Shown here in pieces: positions 1 to 13,490 of a DNA stretch of 64,000 nucleotides. The notes beneath the pieces are model-generated. The model was given only the letters and a program-made list of their open reading frames with translations, was not told the origin of the DNA and searched no databases. The DNA is from G963662905 sp963662905 (GTDB lineage: Bacteria > Bacteroidota > Bacteroidia > Bacteroidales > WRLA01): the NCBI GenBank assembly GCA_963662905.2, contig CAXXFD010000003.1, forward strand, positions 744,001 to 808,000, read 5' to 3'. Numbering within the stretch: position 1 is the stretch's first letter; every line of letters starts with the position of its first letter. A program made the translations under genes and the position numbers.

Positions 1-162
1 GTTTACAGCATCACCCCAATGGGCAATACGCTACAGGTTTCGATAATGTTCAGCATCAACAAAACCACTTTCATTCCCGAAGAATATGAAGGTTTGAAAA
101 ACTTATACAAAATGATTTTAGACAAACAGAATGAACTTGTTCTGCTAAGCCCGGCCGGATGA
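1..162 (+). CDS. C-terminal fragment of a DUF3857/transglutaminase-type protein (cut by window edge)
   Basis: An open frame runs from the first base to a TGA at 160-162 and gives 53 residues with no start inside the window. The tail resembles the end of Bacteroidota DUF3857 proteins, where a strand-rich domain is followed by a short helix and a polar end (…EYEGLKNLYKMILDKQN…). The stop overlaps the ATG of the next gene (ATGA at 159-162), so the two genes are translationally coupled and probably belong to the same family. The family call is inferred from this tail and from the neighbour, and most of the protein is unseen. Confidence 0.55.
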   Translation, partial: VYSITPMGNTLQVSIMFSINKTTFIPEEYEGLKNLYKMILDKQNELVLLSPAG

Positions 163-2057
163 TAAAATATCTGCTTATAATTTATTTCCTGGCCTGGTCA
201 GGCGGCCTTTTTTGTAGCGCACAGGAAAATCTGGCAGTCAGTAAAATACCTGACTCTTTGCTACGCAATGCCAATGCGGTGCTCAGATATTCCACATACG
301 AATATGAACGAGAAAGCCCTGCACGTTATAGCTTGAAAGTTCGTTACGCCATCACTATACTCAACGCCAAGGGGTTAAATGCAGCTCAATTGATTGTTCC
401 CTATGACAACAATTCGAAGATAAGGGATATAAAATGCAGGTTTTTGGATAAAAACGGAAACCGGAGCAGACAGGTAAAAAGCAATGGAATCCGGGATCGG
501 GTTGCTTATGACGGATACTCTCTTTATAGCGATAACCGCCTGAAAGCCATTGTGCCCCGCAGCAACACATTTCCATTTACTGTTTGCTATGAATACGAAA
601 TCAACCATAAAGGCACTGTTGGGTTTCCGATGTGGATGCCCGCTTCAAGACATCATCTGGCCGTTCAGGAGGCCGAATTGATTTTTAAAACCGCATCAGA
701 TAATGATATCAACACCAAAAGCCTTAACTATGATTTCCATGAAAGCATAAGAACAGACGGAAAGTGGAAAACCTACAGATGGCAGGTAAAAAATCTGCCT
801 GCATCCAAAAGCGAGTCATACAGCCCTTCGGTTTACGATTATGAAGCATGCCTGCTGATCAGCCCTCAAAAAGCAGATTATGAAGGACATGCCGGCGATT
901 TCAGCAGTTGGAAAAATTATGGCCTTTGGGTTCAGGAACTGATAGAAGGCCGTGACGAACTTCCCGAAGACAGGGCAAATGAAATCCGGCAAATGAGCTA
1001 TGCTGTTGGGAGCAGGAAGGAAAAAGTAAAGCTCATTTATAAGTATATGCAAAACCGGACCCGTTATGTCAGCATACCACTTGGGATCGGTGGTTTCCAG
1101 CCTTTTGATGCAGCAAGTGTGGACGAAACCGGCTATGGCGATTGTAAAGCACTTAGCAACTATACCAAAGCCCTGCTAAAATGTTGCGGTATAGAATCGC
1201 ATTATGCTGAAATCGGTTCGGGAAGCAGAAAAATCCGTTTTCCGGATTTTCCCGGCGCATCACAAACAAATCATGTAATTCTATGTGTTCCGCTGGAGGA
1301 AGATACCGTATGGCTTGAATGCACCAATCAAAACTACCCTTATAATTATATCGGGCCAAACAATTCCAACCGCAAAGCTCTTTTGATTACCGGGGAAGGT
1401 GGCGTTTTGGTCAATACGCCGCATTATGATGTGGACGACAACCAAAGCTTTTCCAATATAAAAATCGACATTATTGATGATGAAGCCGCAGAAATTGAGC
1501 TCGAAAGGGAATACAGGAATTGCCTTTTCAATCAGGTTTTTAGTCCGATATACAGCAATGCAAAAGAGCGTGAGGAATGGATCAACTACCGGTTTTACCC
1601 TATGAAATGCAGCGATTATCATTTTGAAGATCAGAGCAATGAAACGGCCATTGGCTTTATGTATATCAAAGGGAAAAAAGACCGGTATAGCCAAAAAAGC
1701 GGAAATTTCCTTTTTGTCCCGATTGACTTTTTCCATCTCAAAAACCCTCCGCGTCAATTGCATACCGACAGAGACAGGGATGTTTATATCCCAATGAGTT
1801 TTTCCCATACAGATACGCTGCAAATTTGCCACCCTGAAAACTTTAAAAGCCTGGGGACACCTAAAGACAGCAGCATGCTATGCGAAATAGGCTCCTTTTC
1901 GGTTCAGTTTGAAGAAAATGAAAAGGGGATCCGGATTGTACATCACCTGAGCATCAACGAAGGCAATTACAGCAAGGACCGTTTTGAGGAGATCAATAAA
2001 TTCCTGGGAGCACTTCCCCGAAAAGGCGAATGGAAGCTCCTGCTAAAGGAAGAATAA
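159..2057 (+). CDS. DUF3857 / transglutaminase-like domain protein, secreted
   Basis: The 632-residue protein starts with a signal peptide (hydrophobic residues 3-20, likely cut near CSAQ). Residues about 30-230 form a DUF3857-like beta domain. A transglutaminase-like core follows, with the nucleophile region YGDCKALSNY (Cys329) and a downstream TNHVILCV (His372). The C-terminal 250 residues are strand-rich, as in the DUF3858-type end of this family. Family members sit in the Bacteroidota periplasm or envelope and their substrates are generally unknown; the Cys-His arrangement suggests a protease or transglutaminase-like fold. The ATG overlaps the stop of the preceding gene by four bases, which fixes this start. 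It converges with the NYN gene with only 17 bp between stops, and no terminator hairpin is visible there. Confidence 0.8.
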   Translation: MIKYLLIIYFLAWSGGLFCSAQENLAVSKIPDSLLRNANAVLRYSTYEYERESPARYSLKVRYAITILNAKGLNAAQLIVPYDNNSKIRDIKCRFLDKNGNRSRQVKSNGIRDRVAYDGYSLYSDNRLKAIVPRSNTFPFTVCYEYEINHKGTVGFPMWMPASRHHLAVQEAELIFKTASDNDINTKSLNYDFHESIRTDGKWKTYRWQVKNLPASKSESYSPSVYDYEACLLISPQKADYEGHAGDFSSWKNYGLWVQELIEGRDELPEDRANEIRQMSYAVGSRKEKVKLIYKYMQNRTRYVSIPLGIGGFQPFDAASVDETGYGDCKALSNYTKALLKCCGIESHYAEIGSGSRKIRFPDFPGASQTNHVILCVPLEEDTVWLECTNQNYPYNYIGPNNSNRKALLITGEGGVLVNTPHYDVDDNQSFSNIKIDIIDDEAAEIELEREYRNCLFNQVFSPIYSNAKEREEWINYRFYPMKCSDYHFEDQSNETAIGFMYIKGKKDRYSQKSGNFLFVPIDFFHLKNPPRQLHTDRDRDVYIPMSFSHTDTLQICHPENFKSLGTPKDSSMLCEIGSFSVQFEENEKGIRIVHHLSINEGNYSKDRFEEINKFLGALPRKGEWKLLLKEE

Positions 2058-2074
2058 TGAATCAAGCCAAAGAT

Positions 2075-2830
2075 TTATTTCTTATTCCGGACAAACACCA
2101 GCTTGATGTTGGAATTTCCTGCAGCACGCATATCAATCTCCACATCGCGTTTCATATGGCGGATCATGGGCGTAAGCTTGGCAAAACCAAAGTTACGTGG
2201 ATCAAATTCAGGCCGTTTCTTGATAATGGCATTGCCCACATCTCCGAGAAAAGCCCAGCCATCATCATCGGCAAGGTCGTTGACGGTAGAGCGGATCAGG
2301 CGGCGCGTTGCAGAGTTGATTTGCACACGCTTATTTTTGGGTTCTTTGCTTTTTTCACTGCCTTCATTATCTGCTTCGTCCTCTTCGGGAGCCAAAATTT
2401 CGATAAAGATAAATTTATCGCAGGCCACAATAAAAGGCTCCGGGGTTTTCTTTTCGCCCATCCCGATTACATGCATGCCCGATTCGCGCAGACGGATAGC
2501 CAAACGGGTAAAATCACTATCGGAAGAAACAATACAAAAAGCATTCACTTTTCCCGAGTAGAGTATATCCATCGCATCGATGATCATGGCCGAATCCGTG
2601 GAATTTTTACCTTGTGTATATCCGTATTGCTGAATAGGCGTAACCGCGTGTTTCAGCAAAAGCGGCTTCCAGCCATTGAGCCCGGGACGCGTCCAGTCGC
2701 CATAAATCCTTTTGGTAGTCGGCAAACCGTATTTGGTAATTTCTTCCATCATTTCTGCCAGGCGGCTGTAAGGAACATTGTCTGCGTCGATCAGGACGGC
2801 TATTCTCAGGTCTTCTTTTTGCTTTTCCAT
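2075..2830 (-). CDS. NYN domain protein with C-terminal OST-HTH/LOTUS domain
   Basis: The 251-residue protein opens with a PIN-like NYN nuclease fold: LIDADNVPYSR near residue 13, STDSAMIIDAMDIL near 77 and VSSDSDFTRLA near 101 supply the conserved acidic residues expected to bind metal. A charged linker rich in Glu, Asp and Lys (about 155-180) leads to a C-terminal winged-helix region (about 185-245), as in LabA-like proteins with an OST-HTH/LOTUS domain. Such proteins are thought to act on RNA, but specific targets are unknown. The gene lies 10 bp downstream of rdgB on the same strand and probably shares its transcript. Confidence 0.8.
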   Translation of the reverse strand: MEKQKEDLRIAVLIDADNVPYSRLAEMMEEITKYGLPTTKRIYGDWTRPGLNGWKPLLLKHAVTPIQQYGYTQGKNSTDSAMIIDAMDILYSGKVNAFCIVSSDSDFTRLAIRLRESGMHVIGMGEKKTPEPFIVACDKFIFIEILAPEEDEADNEGSEKSKEPKNKRVQINSATRRLIRSTVNDLADDDGWAFLGDVGNAIIKKRPEFDPRNFGFAKLTPMIRHMKRDVEIDMRAAGNSNIKLVFVRNKK

Positions 2831-2840
2831 ATTTCGGGCC

Positions 2841-3431
2841 TTATTTTGTTTTATTGTGGAATGATTTCAGGAAGGAAAAGAGCTTTTCCATTGCCCTGCC
2901 CCTATGGCTGATTTTATTTTTGGTTTCTGCATCCATTTCGGCAAAATTCTGCTGATAAGCATCGGGAAGGAAAACCGGATCGTAACCAAATCCTCCGCCA
3001 CCCGAAGGCGTTTCAGTGATCATTCCGTTTACAATACCTTCAAAAATATATTCTTTATCGTTGAGGATTAGCGCAATGGCAGTACGAAAACGGGCTTTTC
3101 TGTTTTCTATTCCTTTCAGCTCCTGCAAAAGTTTTTTCACATTATCTTCGAAAGAGCAGCCTTCACCGGCATAGCGGGCTGAGAAAACGCCCGGACGCCC
3201 ATCCAATGCCTCTACCTCCAATCCTGTATCATCGGCAAACACATTTTTATTGAAACGCTGATGAACAGCACGCGCTTTCAAAAGGGCATTGCCTTCGAGC
3301 GTAAGCTCAGTTTCATCAATTTCCTCATGAAACCCAATGTCTTCCAAACTGAGTATTTGATAATTATCGCCTGCGATCTCTCTGATTTCGCGTAATTTAT
3401 GCTGATTATTACTGGCAAAAACAAATTCCAT
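2841..3431 (-). CDS. rdgB: Non-canonical purine NTP pyrophosphatase (RdgB/HAM1 family)
   Basis: The 196-residue enzyme hydrolyses ITP, dITP and XTP to the monophosphates and so cleans the nucleotide pool. Family motifs are present in order: ASNNQHKLREI at the N-terminus, DDTGLEVEALDGRPGVFSAR near the middle, SGGGGFGYDPVFLP, and ISHRGRAMEKL near the end. An upstream in-frame Met at 3470 exists, but the family begins just before the (V/F)xASxNxxK motif, so the Met at 3431 is chosen. The gene lies downstream of the large sensor kinase on the same strand with a gap of about 100 bp, and just upstream of the NYN gene. Confidence 0.93.
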   Translation of the reverse strand: MEFVFASNNQHKLREIREIAGDNYQILSLEDIGFHEEIDETELTLEGNALLKARAVHQRFNKNVFADDTGLEVEALDGRPGVFSARYAGEGCSFEDNVKKLLQELKGIENRKARFRTAIALILNDKEYIFEGIVNGMITETPSGGGGFGYDPVFLPDAYQQNFAEMDAETKNKISHRGRAMEKLFSFLKSFHNKTK

Positions 3432-3534
3432 AAATATTCTGTTTTCCGCAAAAGTACGGGAATAAATCAAATGCAGGATTAGGATTGATGAATCAACGCG
3501 ATTACCTGATTGGACGTCCCATAAGTCACAGGAA

Positions 3535-7473
<3,939 letters not shown>

Positions 7474-7913
7474 GTTTTATTCCTTTTGGTGCTTTTAAAT
7501 TTGATCGTTCAATGAAGCACAAACCAGTGTTTTGACAACCAACCCTTATACCTCCTGATAAACAAACGCAGACATAAGCTGTAATTGAAATCTCATGTTT
7601 TCTGTTAATTCAGATAAAAATAACAAAAAATCAGCTCAGCCGGTTGATTCAGCGAAAAAAACTATGTTGCCGATCTCACGACAGCTTATCTTTTATCACA
7701 AGAAGGTCCCAAAAAGAAATTCTGAAATGGCCGATAACGATATTCCCTGATTCTTTCTTCAATATAAAGCATATTAAAATTCAACAAAATTTATCACTTT
7801 GCGCCAGATCTGAAACAAAACTATTTTTGCACAATCTTTATATTGTATTTATTTATTTCATAATTTTGTAATGAACAAATTTGCACACTTAAAAAAAAGA
7901 AACAAATAGAACA
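7474..7913. other. Intergenic region between divergent genes
   Basis: This 440-bp AT-rich gap lies between the divergent multi-PAS kinase gene and the PKD-like surface protein gene. A good plus-strand promoter candidate lies at 7798-7829. No convincing small gene or RNA is visible. Confidence 0.5.
7798..7829 (+). promoter_or_regulatory. Bacteroidota-type promoter for the 7914 gene
   Basis: TTTG at 7798-7801 and TATTTTTG at 7822-7829 are separated by 20 bp, matching the Bacteroidota -33/-7 pattern. It would give a leader of about 80 nt before the ATG at 7914. A second -7-like box (TAATTTTG, 7862-7869) has a weaker -33 partner. Confidence 0.55.
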
Positions 7914-9560
7914 ATGATTCCGCGATATCAAAAATATCTGGTTTGCACAATCCTGCTTTTTTGGAGTATCGGCACTCTTGCCCAAAACAAGCAAGCCAAT
8001 AACTGGTATTTCGGGAAATATGCAGGCATCACTTTCAATACTGCCGATGGCAGCCCGGAAGCTGTTTATGACGGCATGATTAATCAAAATGAGGGATGTG
8101 CAAGTATTTCGGATGCGGAAGGGGATTTGTTGTTTTATACGGATGGGATGACAGTTTGGAACCGCTCACATGTGCTTATGCAAAACGGCACAGGCTTAAA
8201 AGGGCACACATCAGCCAGCATGTCAGGTATAATCGTACCTTGGCCAGGGCATGATACTGAGTATTTTATCTTTACGGTTGATCAATGTGGGGATAATAAT
8301 GGCCTATGCTATTCTATTGTTGATATGTCACTGGACAATGGATTTGGCGCAGTCACTGACATAAAAAATATAAATCTGGCCGGCCCTATTCACGAAATGG
8401 TTACCTCTGTATTGCACGAAAACGGAACATCCATATGGGTCATTTCTCACCTTTGGCAAACAAATACTTTCATTTCATTTCTGATTGATTCAGATTCTTT
8501 GCACAGTAATCCCGTTACATGCAATGCCGGTCTTGTCCATAATGCATCCTATGTAGCAAACGGATATATGAAGGCATCAATGCAGGGAGATAAAATAGCC
8601 ATCGCACAGGCAGATGATGAAGTGGTTCAGTTATTCGATTTTAATAATGCCACAGCACAACTAAGCAATCCCATCACCATTCCGAGATTTCAAAGCAATA
8701 ATTCCTATGGCGTTGAATTTTCACCTGATGGCAGCAAACTGTATGTTTCATCCTTCAACGGATCTTCATCCAATGAAAATATGGTAATTACTCAGTTTGA
8801 CCTTTCCTCAGGGGATTCTGCAACTATTGTAAGTTCAGAGTATATTGTGGCTCAAATTACAGGAGGCTCTATTGCCCGTTTTGCAGGCATGCAGGCCGGC
8901 CCTGACCGAAAAATCTATATTGCTCGCAGGGGACTAAGTTACCTAAGTACAATCACCAATCCAAATCTACCGGGCGCATTTTGTGGTTATGTTGATATCG
9001 GAATCAACCTTTCAGGTGGTTCTGGGCCCCATGAGGCAATGTACGGCCTCCCCGCATTCATCCAATCATTTTTTAATCCGGCAAATTTTACTTGGGAAGG
9101 GATTTGCTTTAGCGATACTACCTTTTTTGCCATTACCGATACTACAGCCCAGGATTCGGTGCGCTGGGATTTTGATGATCCTGCTACAGGGTCTTTCAAT
9201 AGCTCCACTTCATGTTTTCCATATCACCTATTTTCTGATACCGGAACATTTCAGGTGAGTGTTATCGGGTTCAACAACAATCTGAGCGATACTACTGTAC
9301 AGGAGGTTACAATCTATCCAATTCCTATCCCAGTACTCCCTTCAGATACAGCATATTGCGAAGATTATGGAGTTACGTTATCACCCGGCATTTTCAACAC
9401 TTACTTTTGGCACGATGGCACAAATGCTTCATCATATTTTGCCGACAATCCTGGGCTCGTTTATGTAAGGGTAAGCAATGCGCATGGCTGCAAAGCAACC
9501 GACAGCACCAATGTCACGGAATTGAGCAAACCGGATCCGGTGGTAATTTATCATGAATAG
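7914..9560 (+). CDS. Secreted PKD-containing surface protein of the gliding-associated type, lacking a C-terminal sorting domain
   Basis: The 548-residue protein has a signal peptide (hydrophobic residues 9-22, cut near LAQNKQ). The next segment, NNWYFGKYAGITF, is characteristic of large Bacteroidota surface proteins that contain a WD40-like propeller, then PKD domains, and end in a gliding-motility-associated (CHU_C-type) domain. Residues about 40-385 look like the propeller part (for example FSPDGSKLYVSSFNG, AGMQAGPDRKIYIARRG). Residues about 390-475 form a PKD-like domain and the last 70 residues an Ig-like domain. The frame then stops at DPVVIYHE with no T9SS sorting domain. The gene therefore looks truncated, or else the product is periplasmic. 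Confidence 0.75.
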   Translation: MIPRYQKYLVCTILLFWSIGTLAQNKQANNWYFGKYAGITFNTADGSPEAVYDGMINQNEGCASISDAEGDLLFYTDGMTVWNRSHVLMQNGTGLKGHTSASMSGIIVPWPGHDTEYFIFTVDQCGDNNGLCYSIVDMSLDNGFGAVTDIKNINLAGPIHEMVTSVLHENGTSIWVISHLWQTNTFISFLIDSDSLHSNPVTCNAGLVHNASYVANGYMKASMQGDKIAIAQADDEVVQLFDFNNATAQLSNPITIPRFQSNNSYGVEFSPDGSKLYVSSFNGSSSNENMVITQFDLSSGDSATIVSSEYIVAQITGGSIARFAGMQAGPDRKIYIARRGLSYLSTITNPNLPGAFCGYVDIGINLSGGSGPHEAMYGLPAFIQSFFNPANFTWEGICFSDTTFFAITDTTAQDSVRWDFDDPATGSFNSSTSCFPYHLFSDTGTFQVSVIGFNNNLSDTTVQEVTIYPIPIPVLPSDTAYCEDYGVTLSPGIFNTYFWHDGTNASSYFADNPGLVYVRVSNAHGCKATDSTNVTELSKPDPVVIYHE

Positions 9561-9663
9561 TTTACAGAATCAATTATAACGAATAGTCCATACTCTCAAC
9601 TTTTGCGGTTAAACTCGCAAAATCATATATAATTTTGCGATTACACCAGCTATTTTCACAAAA

Positions 9664-9693
9664 AAAGCAGAGATTACCAAAAATCCCTGCTTT
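9664..9693. terminator. Bidirectional terminator between convergent genes
   Basis: Twelve-base arms (AAAGCAGAGATT at 9664-9675 and AATCCCTGCTTT at 9682-9693, one G-U-type pair) enclose a 6-base loop. A-rich and T-rich flanks make it usable on both strands between the convergent 7914 and AsmA genes. Confidence 0.7.
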
Positions 9694-9726
9694 CTATTTT
9701 CTCAAGAAATAATATAAAACGAAAAC

Positions 9727-12372
9727 CTAAAACCAGCCTTCCAGTACTTTCTTGGCTTCTTCCTCAACTTTTTTCTTGAGTTTATCGCCTTCGCTTTTGG
9801 CTTTTTTCTCTAGTTCTTTTTTGGCTTTCTCCTCCATTTCTTTCTTCTTTTTGTTGAATTCGTCTTCGGCCTGTTTTTGCAGGTTTTTCATGGCATCACC
9901 GGCTGCTTTGCTCAAATCGGCTTTCACTTTTGGCTTTTCAACGGTCCCTTCAATTTTAATCCCGACATTCACTTTATCGTCTTTGCCTACCTTAATTCCT
10001 TTTGAAGCCAAACCGGCCAGTGCATTGTTCACACCCGAACCCAGCTCGCTCATGGGAATTGCCAAAGTCATATCGTAGTTCATTGTACGATCGAGGCTGG
10101 TGTAGCCGCCAATCATACCACTATATTTGCCATATTTGAATGGAAAAGGTTTTACTTTCACTTTTCCGTCTTCGATAATAAACGACAGATCAACCGGATC
10201 CAGTTTCAGGCTTTTAAATTGCGGCATCTTTAACTGATCGGCCAGCTTGCTCAATGCATTGCCCGATTTAATATCCAGTTTGGAAGTTTTCAGATTGCCA
10301 CTGGCCTGCATGCTCTCAAGCAGGGGTTCCATTTTATTGTCAAGGAAAAGGTTCATATCAAAATTCGTAGTAAATGTACCTGTAGTATTTTCTGCAACAG
10401 GCACCAGCGATTCAAAACTGGCAAAAGTTTTATAGCATTCCTGTATATCGACATCGGTCAGTTTCATATCAAAATCTACCTGCGGCTTTTCAGGTTTTTG
10501 GGTATCGTAAAAACCGTTCACTTTCATCTTCCCTTTCAATGCGTTCATACTCAAATTTTGTAAGGTTGCCCGATGATCGTCCAGACTGATGATGCCAATA
10601 ACATTTTTCATCACGAGTTTATCATAAATCAACTCATCAATCTTGGAGGCCAGCACAAATTTTATATTGCCCGGAATTTCAATCACTTCCAATGGAATTT
10701 CTTCCTCAGCAGCTTTCCCTTCCGTTTCATTTGCAGCTGTTTCATCCTGAATGGCTTCATTTTCCGCAGCAGCTTCTTCTTCAGGAATCAGATCATTGAG
10801 GTTCAGATATTTACTTGTAAATTTCAGTTGCCCGTACAGTTCCTCCCCTTTCATGGCGTAGGCCATATAATTCCGGATTTTGCCACTGGCATTCAAGTCA
10901 TTGCGACCAATTTTACTTTTAAAGGAAACCAAATCAAGATATTCGGGGGAAAAATTCAATTGAGCCGTGGATATGGCTACTTCATCATTTAATGCGCTGG
11001 TTTCATAAGAGAAATTCTTCACCAAAAGCGAACCGATCGCCACAAAATTGTCATAATTTCCTTTCTCCAGTTCCGAAACTTTCCCCTTCAATTCGATATC
11101 GGCACGAAATTCGCCTTTCATCTGGTCGCCGCTATCCAGCGGATAAACTTTTGAAATATCTGCAAGGTTCATTTTTCCGGCGATATGGCTTTCTATGGCC
11201 GGATCGCTCACAGGAGTAGTGACTTTTAGACGCGCATCTACAGGGTTCTTCAAAATCTCCAGATGGAATTTTTTCAGGTCAAGCACTGTATTATCAATAT
11301 CGCCACCCGGATTTTCAACATGGGCTTCGAGGGCAATGGCAGTAATCGGACTGGGCAGGTCGGGATACTGGATCACACCGTTCTGAGCTTTTAAACTGAT
11401 ACGGAAAGCAGGAAGCGACTCTTCGGTATAAGTCCCTTTCACCATACCATCCACACTAAAGCTGCCTTCGGTTTTCAATCCTTCGAGCTGATCGGCAAAA
11501 ACCGAAGGAATCATTGAAAGCAGATCGCGGAAAGCGGTTTCTTTCGTATTGAAAGTCAGCTGGGTGTTGATATCTTCCCCTACCATAGCCACACTTCCAT
11601 CAAATCCCATGGAAAGATTATTGAGCTGTACCGTGTTCTTTTTAAAGGTATAAATACCGTTTTTCAGGTCGGCTTCAATATCCGCTTTGGCGTGCATATG
11701 CATATCGTTCATATAGCGCACGCCTTCATAATCAAACTGAATATCAGCTATTTCGGTAAGTGTATTCAAAACTGTGATATCTTCAGAAAGGTCACCACTG
11801 AGCTTATGGTTCAAGCCTGTGATAAGCAGGTCCATTTTCATCAACTCATCCGTATAACGGATATTGGCATTGCTGATGGTGAAACTCTGCAGCTTTAGCT
11901 TTACCGGATCACTTTCATCGCCTGCGGAAGGCTCAGCAGAGGTTGAGTGCGTACTTTCCTGGCTTGCAGCAGCATCCGCCGGCGCGATGTCCCAATTGGA
12001 AGCACTGTCGGCACGGGTAATCAGTTTTATCTCCGGATTGATGATTTCGATCGACTTGACATTATAGCTGTCACCGCCAATCACGTCCATCAAATCAAGG
12101 CGGATACGGATATCATCGGCCTTCATCAGGCTTTGACCTTCAAATTCGCCTTTACCTTTCACGCTTAAGCCTTCGAGCGAAGCGGTAAAATTGGGAAAGG
12201 ATGTGAGCAGGCTGAGGCCAAAATCTTCAAAATCGACTTCTGCATCAACATTTTTATTGATTTCGGTTTTTGCCAGTTCCATAATCTGTCCCTTAAACAC
12301 AATGGGAAGAATGATCATAGCAGCAAAAAACAGGAGAATAATTACGAACAGAATCTTCAAAAATCTTTTCAT
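9727..12372 (-). CDS. AsmA family inner-membrane/periplasmic protein
   Basis: The 881-residue protein has one N-terminal membrane anchor (residues 4-27, ILFVIILLFFAAMIILPIVF) followed by the typical AsmA start (a segment with DVDFEDFGLSLL-like spacing, here DAEVDFEDFGLSLLTSFPNF). Long repetitive beta-strand segments with DLKKFHLEI, VNGFYDTQKPEKPQVDFDMK and related elements fill the middle. A C-terminal AsmA_2-like region (about 650-830) precedes a Lys/Glu-rich tail (about 835-878) that looks like a coiled coil. AsmA-like proteins are now viewed as bridge-like envelope lipid-transport proteins; a role in outer-membrane lipid supply is inferred from family only. It is transcribed alone toward a strong terminator. 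Confidence 0.88.
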   Translation of the reverse strand: MKRFLKILFVIILLFFAAMIILPIVFKGQIMELAKTEINKNVDAEVDFEDFGLSLLTSFPNFTASLEGLSVKGKGEFEGQSLMKADDIRIRLDLMDVIGGDSYNVKSIEIINPEIKLITRADSASNWDIAPADAAASQESTHSTSAEPSAGDESDPVKLKLQSFTISNANIRYTDELMKMDLLITGLNHKLSGDLSEDITVLNTLTEIADIQFDYEGVRYMNDMHMHAKADIEADLKNGIYTFKKNTVQLNNLSMGFDGSVAMVGEDINTQLTFNTKETAFRDLLSMIPSVFADQLEGLKTEGSFSVDGMVKGTYTEESLPAFRISLKAQNGVIQYPDLPSPITAIALEAHVENPGGDIDNTVLDLKKFHLEILKNPVDARLKVTTPVSDPAIESHIAGKMNLADISKVYPLDSGDQMKGEFRADIELKGKVSELEKGNYDNFVAIGSLLVKNFSYETSALNDEVAISTAQLNFSPEYLDLVSFKSKIGRNDLNASGKIRNYMAYAMKGEELYGQLKFTSKYLNLNDLIPEEEAAAENEAIQDETAANETEGKAAEEEIPLEVIEIPGNIKFVLASKIDELIYDKLVMKNVIGIISLDDHRATLQNLSMNALKGKMKVNGFYDTQKPEKPQVDFDMKLTDVDIQECYKTFASFESLVPVAENTTGTFTTNFDMNLFLDNKMEPLLESMQASGNLKTSKLDIKSGNALSKLADQLKMPQFKSLKLDPVDLSFIIEDGKVKVKPFPFKYGKYSGMIGGYTSLDRTMNYDMTLAIPMSELGSGVNNALAGLASKGIKVGKDDKVNVGIKIEGTVEKPKVKADLSKAAGDAMKNLQKQAEDEFNKKKKEMEEKAKKELEKKAKSEGDKLKKKVEEEAKKVLEGWF

Positions 12373-12409
12373 GGCTGGGTCTTTTTAATTGTACTGTTTA
12401 AACGTTTAC

Positions 12410-13486
12410 CTATCGGGATTGTTTTGAATGCAGCAAAAAGAAATCGGCAATTGTGAGCAGGGCCATTGCTTCAACTATGGGCACTGCACGCGGCACAACG
12501 CATGGATCATGGCGGCCTTTTACGCTCAGAGTTTCCTGCACACCATTTTTTGTAGCCGTTAGCTGCCCTTTCTGAATGGATGACGGGGCTTTAAAAATAA
12601 TATCGGCATGCACATCCATTCCGTTGGAAATCCCGGCCTGGATCCCACCCGAATGGTTGGTTTTCGTTTTCCACTGACTGTCAATCACTTCCCATGCATC
12701 ATTCATTGTGCTTGCCGGTTTTTCCACATAATCCATCCCTGCACCAAACAAAACACCTTTGGCGGCATTGATTCCCATGAAAGCAGATGCCAGCCGGGCG
12801 TTCAGCTTATCAAAAACCGGTTCGCCCAATCCTGCAGGCAGTCCCTGTATAATGCAATGTACCATTCCTCCGGCAGCATCGCCTTCATTTTTAAGCTTTT
12901 GGAGATGCTGCTTCATTTCATGCTCCTTTTCCGCAAAAGGAGCACGGATTTCGCTGGAATAAACCGCTGTGCGCGATGGTATTTCGGAAGACAAATCCTG
13001 CACAGGGCCAATTTGTTTTGTCCAGGCCAGCACTTTGATTCCGTATTGTTCCAAAAACTGCCGTGCCACAGCGCCGCCAGCAACCCTAACAGCTGTTTCG
13101 CGGGCTGATGCCCTTCCCCCGCCCCTGTGATCGCGGATGCCATATTTTTGTTCATAAACGAAATCCGCATGTGAGGGGCGATAAATATCTTTTAATGCGT
13201 CGTAATCCGAAGATTTCTGATCATTATTGGGAATCAGAAAAGCAATAGGCGCAGCTGTTGTTTTTCCTTCAAAAAGGCCGGAAAGTATTTGGATTTTATC
13301 TGTTTCACTGCGAGGGCTGGAAAAATCTCCCCGACCGGGCCTGCGCACATCAAGCTCCTGTTGAATACGGTTTAAATCCAATTCCAAGCCCGCTGGGCAA
13401 CCGTCGATTACACCTCCTATTGCCGGGCCGTGCGATTCCCCAAAACTGCTCAGGCAAAACAATTTTCCAAATGTATTTGATCCCAT
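12410..13486 (-). CDS. aroC: Chorismate synthase
   Basis: The 358-residue enzyme converts EPSP to chorismate using reduced FMN, the last step of the shikimate pathway. Family motifs are clear: FGESHGPAIGGVIDGCPAG near residue 13, RRPGRGDFSSPRSE near 45, YRPSHADFVYEQKYGIRDHR near 97, the GGGRASARETA segment that follows it, and a C-terminal RHDPCVVPRAVPIVEAM. A longer frame starts at 13543, but the Met at 13486 begins MGSNTFGKLF, the usual family N-terminus, and lies 4 bp after the stop of the upstream TlpA gene. The two genes are therefore probably cotranscribed. Confidence 0.95.
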   Translation of the reverse strand: MGSNTFGKLFCLSSFGESHGPAIGGVIDGCPAGLELDLNRIQQELDVRRPGRGDFSSPRSETDKIQILSGLFEGKTTAAPIAFLIPNNDQKSSDYDALKDIYRPSHADFVYEQKYGIRDHRGGGRASARETAVRVAGGAVARQFLEQYGIKVLAWTKQIGPVQDLSSEIPSRTAVYSSEIRAPFAEKEHEMKQHLQKLKNEGDAAGGMVHCIIQGLPAGLGEPVFDKLNARLASAFMGINAAKGVLFGAGMDYVEKPASTMNDAWEVIDSQWKTKTNHSGGIQAGISNGMDVHADIIFKAPSSIQKGQLTATKNGVQETLSVKGRHDPCVVPRAVPIVEAMALLTIADFFLLHSKQSR

Positions 13487-13490
13487 AATT

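Noticed and set aside
1281..1832. 183-codon minus-strand frame
   Set aside because: It is a shadow of the DUF3857 gene, with no recognisable motif.
2030..2911. 293-codon plus-strand frame opposite the NYN and rdgB genes
   Set aside because: It lies antisense to two genes with clear family motifs and has no protein-like motif itself.
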